From positions 1 to 43,813 of the forward strand of contig JAHEDB010000001.1 in NCBI GenBank assembly GCA_024641465.1: DNA of 43,813 nucleotides, given 5' to 3'. Positions 16,531-26,801 of the stretch are shown one piece after another. The position numbers were made by a program, and so were the translations under genes. The notes below the pieces were generated by a model that was not told where the DNA came from, searched no databases, and worked only from the letters and a program-made list of their open reading frames with translations. Origin of the DNA: Chromatiales bacterium (GTDB lineage: Bacteria; Pseudomonadota; Gammaproteobacteria; UBA6429; Thiohalophilaceae). Position 1 is the stretch's first letter. Each line of letters begins with the position of its first letter.

Positions 16531-18048
16531 CTATAATTTGCTCTGCGTCATGTGTGCCACCAGATTGACCACACTGGCGTCCATCACTTGCAGCAAGGGT
16601 GCCGGCCATATACCGAACAACAACACCATAAACGCGAGGATGGCCAGAAACATAAATTCGCGGCGGTTGATATCCTGCAGTTTGGCAACACCATCGTTGG
16701 TCACGTCACCGAAAATAACCCGTTTGACCATCCACAGCGTATAGGCAGCACCGATAATCAAGGTGGTAGCCGCCAGGAATGCAAACCAGAAATTGGCCTT
16801 GAAACTGCTCAGGATCACCATGAACTCACCGACAAAGCCCGAGGTGCCAGGCAGGCCGGTATTGGCCATCGCGAATAACACCATGAACGCGGCAAACACC
16901 GGCATGGTATTCACGACACCGCCATAGTCCTTGATCATACGGCTGTGCATACGGTCATACATGACCCCTACGCACAGGAACAAGGCGCCGGAGATAAAGC
17001 CATGGGAAATCATTTGCACCATGCCGCCTTCGATGCCCATCACCACACCCTTGTACTCACCGGTGTTGGCGTAGATCCGCCAGGCGATAAAAAAGCCCAG
17101 CGTGACAAATCCCATGTGTGCGATCGAAGAATAAGCAATCAGTTTCTTCATATCCTGCTGTATCAGTGCCACAAAACCGATGTAGACCACGGCGATGAGT
17201 GATAGACCAATCATCAACCAGTCGAGTGAATGACTGGCGTCGGGGGTGATCGGCAGTGAAAAACGCAGGAAACCATAGGCACCGAGCTTCAGCATGATGG
17301 CCGCCAGAATGACCGAACCACCAGTCGGCGCTTCTACGTGGGCATCTGGCAACCAGGTATGCACCGGCCACATCGGGACCTTGACGGCAAAGGCAAGCAA
17401 AAAGGCGATGAATACCAGGGTCTGCGGACCCAGGCCAAACTTATATTGATGATACGCCAGGATCTCGAAACTGCCCGTCTTGAAGTACAGATACAGCAAG
17501 GCGATCAGCATGAAGACCGATCCAAAGAAGGTATACAGGAAAAACTTGATAGTGGCGTATACCCGGTTTGGACCGCCCCATACCCCGATAATAATAAACA
17601 TGGGGATCAGCATGGCTTCCCAGAAGACATAAAACAGGGCGGCATCCAGGGCGGCAAACACACCATTCATCAGACCTTCCATGATGAGGAAGGCAGCCAT
17701 ATATTGCGACTGTTTGAACTTGATCACTTCCCAACCGGCAACAATCACAATCACCGTCATAAAGGTCGTCAGTAAAATCAGTGGCATGGAAATGCCGTCA
17801 ACGCCCAGGTGATAGTTGATATTGAAGGCGCTGATCCAGCGGGTGTTTTCCTGAAACTGCATCAGGTGCGTTCCAAGATGGAAATCGCTATATAGCGGGA
17901 TAGACAGGATAAACGTCAGAATGGCCACCAGCAGCGACAAACCACGGGCCTGCATCGGGCGCGACTCGTTTGCTGTCGCCAATACGGCTATACCGCCGAT
18001 AATCGGTAACCAGATAACCAGGCTTAAAATTGGCCAATCAACAAACAT
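16531..18048 (-). CDS. nuoM: NADH-quinone oxidoreductase subunit M
   Basis: NuoM is the second antiporter-like, proton-pumping membrane subunit of complex I. The 505-residue product has the usual W-E-A-M-L-I-P-M glutamate motif, V-P-M-W-P-V-H-T-W-L-P-D-A-H-V-E-A-P and A-Y-S-S-I-A-H-M-G-F. Length and order (nuoL-nuoM-nuoN) are standard; it follows nuoL by 21 bp. Confidence 0.98.
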   Translation of the reverse strand: MFVDWPILSLVIWLPIIGGIAVLATANESRPMQARGLSLLVAILTFILSIPLYSDFHLGTHLMQFQENTRWISAFNINYHLGVDGISMPLILLTTFMTVIVIVAGWEVIKFKQSQYMAAFLIMEGLMNGVFAALDAALFYVFWEAMLIPMFIIIGVWGGPNRVYATIKFFLYTFFGSVFMLIALLYLYFKTGSFEILAYHQYKFGLGPQTLVFIAFLLAFAVKVPMWPVHTWLPDAHVEAPTGGSVILAAIMLKLGAYGFLRFSLPITPDASHSLDWLMIGLSLIAVVYIGFVALIQQDMKKLIAYSSIAHMGFVTLGFFIAWRIYANTGEYKGVVMGIEGGMVQMISHGFISGALFLCVGVMYDRMHSRMIKDYGGVVNTMPVFAAFMVLFAMANTGLPGTSGFVGEFMVILSSFKANFWFAFLAATTLIIGAAYTLWMVKRVIFGDVTNDGVAKLQDINRREFMFLAILAFMVLLFGIWPAPLLQVMDASVVNLVAHMTQSKL

Positions 18049-18069
18049 TGAGTTTACCTTTTCTTAAAA

Positions 18070-20034
18070 TTAACGTAGTACAAATACAGCCAACAGGAAC
18101 ATCAGTCCAAAGATCATCGCAAAGGCATAGTTGTAGAGAAACCCGGTCTGTATACGCCGGACAATGCCGGAAATTATACCCACGGTTCTGGCGGTACCAT
18201 TAATGATGACGCCATCAATGACCCGCACATCCCCATTCTGCCATAACACTTTACCTAACAGACGGCTACCACCGGCAAACACAATTTCATTAAACCTGTC
18301 TGCATAGTATTTATTATCCAGCACCTGATGCACAAACCTCAGCTTTTCCTGGATGATATTTGGAATATCGGGCCGCTTCATATACAGGAACCAGGCCAGC
18401 GCCACACCGGCCGCCGCAAACCAGAATGGCAGAGTCAACAGCGAATGGAACATCATGCTAAATGGACCGTGGTATTCCTCGGCCAGGGCTCCCAGTACAT
18501 CGTGTTTCGGCAAAACGGTGATGGCCCCTTCAAAGAAATCACCAAAGGCCATATCACCGACATAGATGAAACCAATAATAACGGAGGGAATCGCCAGCAG
18601 GATCAGTGGTATGGTGACGACCCACGGTGTTTCATGCAGGTGTGAACGGGTATGTTCATCCATCCTTTCCTTGCCATGGAACACCAGGAAGTACATACGG
18701 AAACTGTACAGTGCGGTGATAAATACCCCGCTCAATACCGCCGCATAGGCAAACCCTGCACCTGGTATGTGAGAATGACCGACCGCTTCAATAATCGAAT
18801 CCTTGGAATAAAATCCGGCAAACCCAGGTGTGCCGATCAGGGCCAATGAACCGATCAGAGACGTGATCCAGGTGATCGGCATGTACTTGCGCAGACCGCC
18901 CATCTTGCGCATATCCTGCTCGTGGTGCATAGCGATGATCACCGAACCCGCGCCGAGGAACAGCAGCGCCTTGAAGAAGGCGTGGGTCATAAGATGGAAA
19001 ATTCCGGCCGCATAGGCCGAGGCCCCCAGGGCCACGGTCATGTAACCCAACTGTGAAAGCGTTGAATAGGCCACGACGCGCTTGATATCGTTTTGCACCA
19101 GCCCCAACAGGCCCATAAAGAAGGCGGTAATCGCGCCAATGATGATCACCACACTCAGCGCCGTTTCGGATAATTCGAACAAGGGCGACATTCTGGCCAC
19201 CATATAGATACCTGCCGTCACCATGGTCGCGGCGTGGATCAGGGCCGAGATCGGTGTCGGGCCTTCCATGGAATCAGGCAGCCAGACATGCAGAGGGACC
19301 TGGGCCGATTTACCCATGGCGCCGATGAACAGGCTGATACAGATCAGGCTCAGCACCGACCAGTCGCTGCCGGGAAATACCTGTATGGTCTTGCCCACCA
19401 CCGGCCCGGTATTGGCAAAGACTGTTGCATAATCCAGGGTACCGAAGTACATCAATACCCCGGCAATACCCAGCAGGAAGCCAAAGTCCCCAACGCGATT
19501 GACCAGGAAGGCCTTCATATTGGCGTAGATCGCCGATTCCTTCTTAAACCAGAAACCGATCAACAGATAGGAGATCAGGCCGACGGCCTCCCAGCCAAAG
19601 AACAACTGCATGAAGTTGTTGGACATCACCAGCATCAACATGGAGAAGGTAAACAGGGCGATATAGCTGAAGAAGCGCTGATAGCCTGGGTCATCATGCA
19701 TATAACCGATGGTATAGATATGCACCATCAGTGAAACAAAGGTCACCACGACCATCATCATGGCCGACAGTTTATCGATCAGGAAGCCAACCTCAAACCG
19801 GACACCGTCACTCACCAGCCAGGTGTAAACCGTACCGTTAAACGGTTTCGCTCCATCGATCACCATATGTTTAAAGACTATCATCGACAGGATACAGGCA
19901 ACGGCCACACCGATAATGGTTGCCCAGTGAGCACCGGCCCGTCCAACCTTCTTGCCAAACAAGCCGGCAATGATCGAGCCGATCAACGGCGCCAGTACGA
20001 TCCAGATATAAATGGTCTGCATATTATCCGGCAT
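18070..20034 (-). CDS. nuoL: NADH-quinone oxidoreductase subunit L
   Basis: NuoL is the distal antiporter-like subunit of complex I; its C-terminus forms the long lateral helix along the membrane arm. The 654-residue product contains W-E-A-V-G-L-I-S-Y-L-L-I-G-F, V-P-L-H-V-W-L-P-D-S-M-E-G-P-T-P and A-Y-S-T-L-S-Q-L-G-Y-M. It starts 3 bp after the nuoK stop, so the two genes are probably translationally coupled. Confidence 0.98.
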   Translation of the reverse strand: MPDNMQTIYIWIVLAPLIGSIIAGLFGKKVGRAGAHWATIIGVAVACILSMIVFKHMVIDGAKPFNGTVYTWLVSDGVRFEVGFLIDKLSAMMMVVVTFVSLMVHIYTIGYMHDDPGYQRFFSYIALFTFSMLMLVMSNNFMQLFFGWEAVGLISYLLIGFWFKKESAIYANMKAFLVNRVGDFGFLLGIAGVLMYFGTLDYATVFANTGPVVGKTIQVFPGSDWSVLSLICISLFIGAMGKSAQVPLHVWLPDSMEGPTPISALIHAATMVTAGIYMVARMSPLFELSETALSVVIIIGAITAFFMGLLGLVQNDIKRVVAYSTLSQLGYMTVALGASAYAAGIFHLMTHAFFKALLFLGAGSVIIAMHHEQDMRKMGGLRKYMPITWITSLIGSLALIGTPGFAGFYSKDSIIEAVGHSHIPGAGFAYAAVLSGVFITALYSFRMYFLVFHGKERMDEHTRSHLHETPWVVTIPLILLAIPSVIIGFIYVGDMAFGDFFEGAITVLPKHDVLGALAEEYHGPFSMMFHSLLTLPFWFAAAGVALAWFLYMKRPDIPNIIQEKLRFVHQVLDNKYYADRFNEIVFAGGSRLLGKVLWQNGDVRVIDGVIINGTARTVGIISGIVRRIQTGFLYNYAFAMIFGLMFLLAVFVLR

Positions 20035-20037
20035 GTT

Positions 20038-20343
20038 TTATCCTTTCAGGGTATCCAGGTCGTCAACATTGATAGTGCGTTTGCTGCGGAACAGCACCAC
20101 CAGAATCGCCAGGCCGATGGCTGCCTCGGCAGCGGCTACAGTCAGAATGAAAAATACAAACACCTGTCCTGCGGTATCACCCAGATAATGGGAGAAGGCG
20201 ATAAAGTTCATGTTCACGGCCAACAGCATCAGTTCAATGGCCATCAATAGAATGATCACGTTCTTTCTATTCAGAAAGATACCCGCCACGCTCAGGCAAA
20301 ACAGGATTGCCCCGAGTATGAGGAATTCAGAAAGTGCTATCAT
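20038..20343 (-). CDS. nuoK: NADH-quinone oxidoreductase subunit K
   Basis: NuoK is a small membrane subunit with three helices next to NuoJ and NuoN. The 101-residue product has the two conserved membrane glutamates (one in M-A-I-E-L-M-L-L-A-V-N, one in A-A-A-E-A-A-I-G-L-A) that take part in proton transfer. It lies between nuoJ and nuoL at short spacing. Confidence 0.97.
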   Translation of the reverse strand: MIALSEFLILGAILFCLSVAGIFLNRKNVIILLMAIELMLLAVNMNFIAFSHYLGDTAGQVFVFFILTVAAAEAAIGLAILVVLFRSKRTINVDDLDTLKG

Positions 20344-20357
20344 ATTCTTGTCATCCC

Positions 20358-20963
20358 CTATTTCTTTTGCTCGGCATTCATCGAAACCAGACGGACACGG
20401 TCATCGCGTTTAACGGCAATCTGCTCTTCGGGTTTCTGGTATTTGGTTGTCGGGCGGCGACGCAGGGTCAGCGCAATCGCTGCCACAATGGCCACCAGCA
20501 GAATCACCGCTGCAATCTCAAACGGATAGACATATTTGGTATACAGCACCAGTCCCAGTTCACGGGTATTGTTATAGTTGGCCACATGCCTAACAGGTTC
20601 GGCAAATTTTGCCAGACCGAAATTTTTTGAACCAACCATACTGATCAGCATACCGGCCATAACAACCGCGATAACCGCCCCAAATGGCAGATAGCGGATA
20701 AAACCTTCCCGTAATCTGGCAATATTGATATCCAGCATCATCACCACGAACAGAAACAGCACCATCACCGCACCGACATAAACCAGCACCAGGGCGATGG
20801 CCAGAAACTCTGCTTCCAGAATCATCCAGATAATTGCGCTGCTGAAAAAGGTCAATACCAGGAACAGCGCTGCCTGCACCGGGTTTCGCACAGTAATCAC
20901 CATGGTGGCACTGGCAACCATCACCAGTGCAAAAAAATAAAATACGAATTTTTCAATACCCAT
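20358..20963 (-). CDS. nuoJ: NADH-quinone oxidoreductase subunit J
   Basis: NuoJ is a membrane subunit at the junction of the peripheral and membrane arms. The 201-residue product has five hydrophobic segments and the conserved V-Y-V-G-A-V-M-V-L-F-L-F-V-V-M-M-L region, whose pi-bulge helix moves during turnover. The ATG at 20963 is preferred; an upstream in-frame TTG at 20975 would add four residues. The C-terminal 40 residues are polar and longer than in E. coli. Confidence 0.95.
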   Translation of the reverse strand: MGIEKFVFYFFALVMVASATMVITVRNPVQAALFLVLTFFSSAIIWMILEAEFLAIALVLVYVGAVMVLFLFVVMMLDINIARLREGFIRYLPFGAVIAVVMAGMLISMVGSKNFGLAKFAEPVRHVANYNNTRELGLVLYTKYVYPFEIAAVILLVAIVAAIALTLRRRPTTKYQKPEEQIAVKRDDRVRLVSMNAEQKK

Positions 20964-20980
20964 AAAATCATTCAACCTGT

Positions 20981-21469
20981 TTAGCGATATGCCGCATCCT
21001 GTTTACGAGCCGCGGCGATTTGCGCCTCATATTTATCACCCACTGCCAGCAGCTTTTCCTTGGTCATATACAGATCACCGCGCTCTTCACCGTGATACTC
21101 AAAAATATGTGTCTCAACAATCGAATCGACCGGGCAGGACTCTTCACAGTAGCCGCAGAAGATACACTTTGTCAGGTCGATATCATAGCGGGTGGTCCGG
21201 CGTGTGCCGTCAGCACGCTGCTCGGATTCGATAGTTATCGCCAGTGCCGGGCAAACAGCCTCACATAATTTGCAGGCGATACACCGCTCTTCACCGTTCG
21301 GATAACGACGCAAGGCGTGCAGGCCGCGAAAACGATTCGATAACGGGGTCTTGTCTTCTGGATATTGCTGGGTGACCTTGCGAGCAAACAGGTGTCGGCC
21401 GGTCACGGCCATGCCCTGCCTCATTTCGGAAAGCAACAAACTCTTTAAATAACGGATAATGCCATTCAT
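20981..21469 (-). CDS. nuoI: NADH-quinone oxidoreductase subunit I
   Basis: NuoI carries the two [4Fe-4S] clusters N6a and N6b that pass electrons towards NuoB. The 162-residue product has the two ferredoxin motifs C-I-A-C-K-L-C-E-A-V-C-P and C-I-F-C-G-Y-C-E-E-S-C-P. The ATG at 21469 gives the normal length; the frame is open 12 codons further up, into the end of nuoH, without family similarity. Confidence 0.97.
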   Translation of the reverse strand: MNGIIRYLKSLLLSEMRQGMAVTGRHLFARKVTQQYPEDKTPLSNRFRGLHALRRYPNGEERCIACKLCEAVCPALAITIESEQRADGTRRTTRYDIDLTKCIFCGYCEESCPVDSIVETHIFEYHGEERGDLYMTKEKLLAVGDKYEAQIAAARKQDAAYR

Positions 21470-21486
21470 AATTACTCGTGTGCCCC

Positions 21487-22569
21487 TTATGCCGCATTCC
21501 ACCATGGACCGACCCGGCCCAGAACCATCAGACCGATGACCAGCAACCAGACGATGGTGATTGGAATAAATACCTTCCAGCCCAGGCGCATGATCTGATC
21601 ATAACGATAGCGGGGGAATGTCGCCCGCAGCCAGAGGAAGTGAAATAGAATGAAGGAGATCTTGATCAGCAACCAGTGCATACCGCCACCTAACATAGCC
21701 CCCAACACCGGGATTGTGAAGATATACTCGGGCAGGATTCCCTGTAGCGGCGAGAGCCAGCCGCCCAGGAACATGATTGATGTCAGGGCGGCGATCAGGA
21801 TCATATTGGCATATTCCGCGAGGAAGAACACGGCAAAGGCCATCCCGGAATACTCGACGTGGAAACCGGCGACGATCTCGGATTCGCCCTCGGCCACGTC
21901 GAACGGGGCACGGTTGGTCTCCGCGACACCCGAAATAAAATAGATGATAAACAGGGGTAACAGGGGTAACCAGAACCAGTGGATCACACTACCCGACTGG
22001 GCGCGAACGATGTCACCTAGGTTCAGGCTGCCTGCCGCCATCAGCACACCCACCAGGGCAAAACCCATGGCAATTTCATAGGCAACGATTTGCGCCGCCG
22101 AACGCATGGCACCGAGCAAGGCATATTTTGAGTTGGAGGCCCAGCCTGCGATGATCACGCCATATACACCGACGGAAGTCACCGCCAACAAGTAAAGTAA
22201 CCCGGCATTGATATTCGCCAGCGCCATACCATCACTAAACGGAATCACCGCCCAGGCGGCAAGCGCCGGGGCAATGGATAACACAGGGCTGATCAGGAAC
22301 AGGTATTTATTTGAGCCGGTCGGAACAATGATTTCCTTGAACATCAGCTTCACGGCATCGGCGATGGGTTGCAACCAACCCTTGGGCCCAACCCGGTTCG
22401 GGCCAAGACGAACCTGCATATAGCCGATGATCTTGCGTTCCGCATAGGTCAGATAGGCCACACACAGCATCAAGGGCAAACTGATGGCAACGATTTTCAA
22501 AATGATCAGCGTCATCGTCTGCACGGCGAGCGGCAGGCTGGTAAAAATTGCTGTGACCCATTCAAACAT
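21487..22569 (-). CDS. nuoH: NADH-quinone oxidoreductase subunit H
   Basis: NuoH forms much of the quinone-binding chamber where the peripheral arm meets the membrane. The 360-residue product has about eight hydrophobic helices and the family motifs A-Y-x-T-Y-A-E-R-K, R-L-G-P-N-R-V-G-P, and the acidic loop F-D-V-A-E-G-E-S-E-I-V-A-G-F. It follows nuoG by 32 bp. Confidence 0.98.
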   Translation of the reverse strand: MFEWVTAIFTSLPLAVQTMTLIILKIVAISLPLMLCVAYLTYAERKIIGYMQVRLGPNRVGPKGWLQPIADAVKLMFKEIIVPTGSNKYLFLISPVLSIAPALAAWAVIPFSDGMALANINAGLLYLLAVTSVGVYGVIIAGWASNSKYALLGAMRSAAQIVAYEIAMGFALVGVLMAAGSLNLGDIVRAQSGSVIHWFWLPLLPLFIIYFISGVAETNRAPFDVAEGESEIVAGFHVEYSGMAFAVFFLAEYANMILIAALTSIMFLGGWLSPLQGILPEYIFTIPVLGAMLGGGMHWLLIKISFILFHFLWLRATFPRYRYDQIMRLGWKVFIPITIVWLLVIGLMVLGRVGPWWNAA

Positions 22570-22601
22570 ATGTATACCTGACGTTACGTCTTTTAAAATA
22601 T

Positions 22602-24980
22602 CTAACTCTTGGCCAGTTCAACCGGCCCGTAACTGCTGCCGAGATGCTCACTGCCAACAACTCCCACCGGTACCATGACACAATGCTCCGGTACGTCATC
22701 ATCGATTACTACCGGCAACACCGTCTGCACCCCACCCTGTACAAGAATACCCTGTGCGGAGCCGTTCAACTTGGTCCCGGCCAGGGTGCTGGCACTGATA
22801 TGCATGGCCGCGACAACGGCATCCCTGGTTTGCTGCAATGAGGGGGAACGGCGCACAATATTGTCCGTGGCATAGATCGGTAGTTGCCCTATTCTGGTCA
22901 GTTGGCCGGTAGCCTTTTTCAGGTTAGCGGGCTTGCGCCATTCTGTGCGCGAAGACGCTACAATATTTGCGCATTGTGCCTGACACTCGTCGCGGACTTC
23001 TTCGGCCGACATATAATCAAAGCCTTTTAGTTCCAGCAAATTACCCAGTACACGTAAAACCTTCCAGGCCGGTTTGGCATCACCCATGGGTTTGACACTG
23101 GCCGAGAAGCTCTGCCAACGGCCTTCAATATTGACAAAGGTGCCGGGTGTCTCGGTAAAAGTTGAAACAGGCAGAATGACGTCGGCATATGACTTCATTG
23201 TGTCGGTGATATAAGGCGATAGACAAATAACAAAATCACTTTCCTGCAACTTGAGCAGGGCATTGACCGGGTCCACACTATCGTACTCCGGCTCCAGATT
23301 TAACAGTAACAGCCCATTTAATGCCTCACCCAGCATGTCGCGACTGTTCATCCCTGCCTGGGCTAATGTAGCACCTGCCGGTCCACGATGTGGAATCGCA
23401 CCGGCCAGATAGGCGCCACTGCTGTTTGCCCCGGCCGGCAGATAACCAAGTTGAGCCCCACTCTGCTGTGCGATCACGTTAGCCAATGCACGGATCGTGG
23501 CAAACTCGGGTTGGTTCATCACCTGGGTGCCAATCAGTACGGTTGCCTTGTCCGCCGAATGCAGATATTTGGCAATATTGACATGTGCCTCCTGTGCCTC
23601 GGTGTTTGCTAACAGTTCAGTGAGTCCCGCCGGCGCGGTCTCACCGCTGACCGACAATAAGGCCTTGCAAATAGCTGCCATTTCCCAGCCTATATTGGCC
23701 GGGCTGGCGACAATATTTTCAGCCATCGGGAAATTGAATTCATAACTCAATGTGTTGACAAACATCATCCGCGCGCCCTTCAGGGCGGCTTTGCGCAGAC
23801 GATGGGCAATGATCGGTTGATCCTTGCGGATATTTGAACCGATCAACAAAGCCGCATTGACATTTTCCAGGTCGGCAATCGACTGCCCCAGGTTGGGCAT
23901 AAGCGGCTCGATATCCTGATCGCTGAAATCCATCTGGCGCGTGCGGTGGTCGATATTATTCGACCCCATTCCACGCATGAGTTTCTGTAGCAGGTACAGT
24001 TCCTCGACTGTAGAACAGTTGCTACCGATAGCCCCCAGTTTGTTCACCCCGTTAGCCTGTTTGGCGCGTTGCAAACCTTCCGCGGCATAGGAAAGCGCGG
24101 TCTCCCAATCGACGTGTTTCCAGGTCTTACCCTGCTTGATCATCGGTGACTCGGCGCGATCATTACTATAAAGACCGGAGTAACTAAAGCGATCCCGATC
24201 CGATAGCCAGACCTCATTAATCGATTCATTCTCACGGGGCAGTACCCGCATGACTTTGTTGCGCCGCACCTCGACGATCAGGTTTGAACCGACACAGTCG
24301 TGTGGTGAGATACTGTTATGTTGCTGGTTTTCCCAGGGGCGTCCGGTATAACGATAAGGCTTGGAAGTCAGGGCCCCCACCGGACAAAGATCGATCACAT
24401 TACCGGACATTTCGGAATCGATAGTGGATTCCACATAGGTACCGATCTCGGTGTGTTCGCCACGGCCGGTGGCACCCATCTCGCGGATACCGGCGATCTC
24501 TTCACCGAAACGTACACAACGCGTACAGTGAATACAACGGGTCATGTCGGTGGCGATCAACGGGCCGATATTCTTTTCGCGTATGACACGTTTCTTTTCC
24601 GCAAAACGGCTGACGGGACTGCCGAAACCCATGGCGATGTCCTGCAACTCACACTCACCACCCTGGTCACAGATCGGGCAATCGAGCGGATGATTGATCA
24701 GCAGAAACTCCATTACACTCTGTTGCGCCTCAAGTGCCCTGGCGGATTTGGTCTGCACCTTCATGCCTTCGGTAACCGGTGTGGCGCAGGCCGGCAAGGG
24801 CTTGGGGGCCTTTTCGACATCCACCAGACACATGCGGCAGTTGGCGGCTATCGACAGCTTCTTGTGATAACAGAAGCGCGGGATAGTGATCCCGGCGGCA
24901 TCGGCCGCTTCAATCACCATGCTGCCTTGCGGCACCTGTAATTTGATACCGTTAATCTCTATGTTCAGCGTGTCTGTCAT
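22602..24980 (-). CDS. nuoG: NADH-quinone oxidoreductase subunit G
   Basis: NuoG is the largest peripheral-arm subunit and carries part of the iron-sulfur chain. The 792-residue product has an N-terminal [2Fe-2S] domain with cysteines in R-F-C-Y-H and N-C-R-M-C-L-V-D, a C-P-I-C-D-Q-G-G-E-C segment with the preceding His ligand region, and ferredoxin-type cysteines in C-I-H-C-T-R-C, followed by a molybdopterin-oxidoreductase-like domain without cofactor function. It is shorter than E. coli NuoG (908). The ATG at 24980 is chosen over an upstream open stretch that overlaps nuoF. Confidence 0.96.
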   Translation of the reverse strand: MTDTLNIEINGIKLQVPQGSMVIEAADAAGITIPRFCYHKKLSIAANCRMCLVDVEKAPKPLPACATPVTEGMKVQTKSARALEAQQSVMEFLLINHPLDCPICDQGGECELQDIAMGFGSPVSRFAEKKRVIREKNIGPLIATDMTRCIHCTRCVRFGEEIAGIREMGATGRGEHTEIGTYVESTIDSEMSGNVIDLCPVGALTSKPYRYTGRPWENQQHNSISPHDCVGSNLIVEVRRNKVMRVLPRENESINEVWLSDRDRFSYSGLYSNDRAESPMIKQGKTWKHVDWETALSYAAEGLQRAKQANGVNKLGAIGSNCSTVEELYLLQKLMRGMGSNNIDHRTRQMDFSDQDIEPLMPNLGQSIADLENVNAALLIGSNIRKDQPIIAHRLRKAALKGARMMFVNTLSYEFNFPMAENIVASPANIGWEMAAICKALLSVSGETAPAGLTELLANTEAQEAHVNIAKYLHSADKATVLIGTQVMNQPEFATIRALANVIAQQSGAQLGYLPAGANSSGAYLAGAIPHRGPAGATLAQAGMNSRDMLGEALNGLLLLNLEPEYDSVDPVNALLKLQESDFVICLSPYITDTMKSYADVILPVSTFTETPGTFVNIEGRWQSFSASVKPMGDAKPAWKVLRVLGNLLELKGFDYMSAEEVRDECQAQCANIVASSRTEWRKPANLKKATGQLTRIGQLPIYATDNIVRRSPSLQQTRDAVVAAMHISASTLAGTKLNGSAQGILVQGGVQTVLPVVIDDDVPEHCVMVPVGVVGSEHLGSSYGPVELAKS

Positions 24981-25000
24981 GTCTGTCGTTAAACCTTCAC

Positions 25001-26266
25001 CTAAACCATGCACTTGCGGTGTTCAATGTGATACTCGAATTCCTTGCGGAAATGCTTCAGAAAACTTGCCACTGGCATCGCGGCGGCATCGCCCAGGGCA
25101 CAGATGGTCCGACCGGCAATCCGGCTCGCCACATCGTCCAGCAGGTCCAGGTCTTCCGCACGCCCCTGGCCGTGTTCGATACGGTGCACCATTCTCGCCA
25201 GCCAGCCGGTGCCTTCCCGACAGGGAGTGCATTGCCCACAGGACTCTTCGTAATAAAAGTGTGACAGGCGGGCCAGGGTCTTGACCATGCAGGTGGTCTC
25301 ATCCATCACGATGACCGAGCCTGCGCCGAGCATAGTGCCCGCCTTGGACAGCGAGTCATAATCCATATCCAGATCCATCATGATCTTGCCCGGTACCACT
25401 GGTACCGATGAACCACCGGGTATGACTGCCTTCAGTTTATGACCGTTGCGTACCCCGCCGGCCATTTCCAGCAGTTTCGAAAACGGCGTACCGAGCGGTA
25501 CTTCAAAATTGCCCGGCTTGTTGACGTGGCCGGACACGCAAAATAATTTCGTCCCGCCATTATTCGGTTTACCCATTTCAAGGAACCACTTGCCGCCCTT
25601 TTCCAGGATCACCGGCACCGACGCCAGACTCTCGGTGTTATTAATGGTCGTAGGACGGCCATACAGACCAAAACCTGCCGGGAACGGTGGTTTGAAGCGG
25701 GGCTGGCCCTTCTTACCTTCGATGGATTCGAGCAGAGCGGTCTCTTCGCCACAGATGTAGGCACCAGCCCCAAGGTGAGTGGCCAGATCAAAATCCACAC
25801 CGGAACCCTTGATGTTCTTGCCGAGCAGACCGGCCTGATAGGCCTCCTGCAGGGCCGCTTCAAAGCGCTCGTAGGGTTCCCAGAATTCACCGCGGATATA
25901 GTTGTAACCCTGAGTCGCGCCGATACAATAACCGGCAATGGCCATCCCCTCGATCAACTGGTGGGGATTGAAGCGCAGGATATCCCGGTCTTTGCAGGTA
26001 CCCGGCTCGCCTTCGTCCGAGTTACAGACAATGTACTTCTGGCCGGGGGCATTACGCGGCATGAAACTCCACTTCAGACCGGTGGGAAACCCCGCCCCAC
26101 CGCGACCACGCAAAGCAGAAATTTTCAGTTGTTCGATCAATTCTTCCGGCGGGGTTTTATTTTGCAGAATGCGTTTCCATACCTGATAGCCGCCCACACT
26201 CTGGTAACTTTCCAGGGTCCACGGTTTATCAAGATGTAACGTTCTGAAACAAACCTCATTTGCCAT
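25001..26266 (-). CDS. nuoF: NADH-quinone oxidoreductase subunit F
   Basis: NuoF binds NADH and FMN and holds cluster N3, so it is the electron entry point of complex I. The 421-residue product has the nucleotide-binding loop G-R-G-G-A-G-F-P-T-G-L-K-W, the C-N-S-D-E-G-E-P-G-T-C-K-D-R segment and the cluster motif E-S-C-G-Q-C-T-P-C-R-E-G-T-G-W. It follows nuoE by 22 bp. Confidence 0.98.
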   Translation of the reverse strand: MANEVCFRTLHLDKPWTLESYQSVGGYQVWKRILQNKTPPEELIEQLKISALRGRGGAGFPTGLKWSFMPRNAPGQKYIVCNSDEGEPGTCKDRDILRFNPHQLIEGMAIAGYCIGATQGYNYIRGEFWEPYERFEAALQEAYQAGLLGKNIKGSGVDFDLATHLGAGAYICGEETALLESIEGKKGQPRFKPPFPAGFGLYGRPTTINNTESLASVPVILEKGGKWFLEMGKPNNGGTKLFCVSGHVNKPGNFEVPLGTPFSKLLEMAGGVRNGHKLKAVIPGGSSVPVVPGKIMMDLDMDYDSLSKAGTMLGAGSVIVMDETTCMVKTLARLSHFYYEESCGQCTPCREGTGWLARMVHRIEHGQGRAEDLDLLDDVASRIAGRTICALGDAAAMPVASFLKHFRKEFEYHIEHRKCMV

Positions 26267-26288
26267 ATCAGATTCTGCCTGTCTTGAA

Positions 26289-26801
26289 TTAGTTTAAACT
26301 GCTCAAAATTTTATCGATCTTCGCCGGGGTCAGCTTCTCATGATAAGTGTCACCGATCTGGATCACCGGGGCATCCACACAGGCGCCGAGGCATTCCACT
26401 TCCTTGAGGGTGATCCGACCATCGGGGGTGGTTTGCCCGAGCTTGATCCCCAGACGGCTTTCAAGATGATTGACGATCTCATCCGAGGCACACAACATGC
26501 ATGAGATATTGGTGCAAACGCAGATCTTGTGTCGGCCGACCGGCTTCAGCTCATACATGGAGTAGAAGGTCGCCACTTCATAGACCGCGATGGACGGCAT
26601 CTCAAGATACTCCGCCACGGCATCCATCAGTTCATCGGTCAGGAAGCCGCCATTCTGGTCCTGCACGATGCGTAACGCCGCCATCACTGCCGACTGTTTT
26701 TGATTCGCAGGATACTTGGCAACCCAGCGATCAATATCGTCACGCGAAACCTGCTTGATCAGGTCCAGCTTGCTCTGTTTCTTACTACACGGTGTTGTCA
26801 T
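26289..26801 (-). CDS. nuoE: NADH-quinone oxidoreductase subunit E
   Basis: NuoE is the thioredoxin-fold subunit with the [2Fe-2S] cluster N1a, bound to NuoF. The 170-residue product has the four expected cysteines in C-T-N-I-S-C-M-L-C and E-C-L-G-A-C-V-D-A-P-V. Its ATG overlaps the nuoD stop by 4 bp, which suggests coupled translation. Confidence 0.96.
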   Translation of the reverse strand: MTTPCSKKQSKLDLIKQVSRDDIDRWVAKYPANQKQSAVMAALRIVQDQNGGFLTDELMDAVAEYLEMPSIAVYEVATFYSMYELKPVGRHKICVCTNISCMLCASDEIVNHLESRLGIKLGQTTPDGRITLKEVECLGACVDAPVIQIGDTYHEKLTPAKIDKILSSLN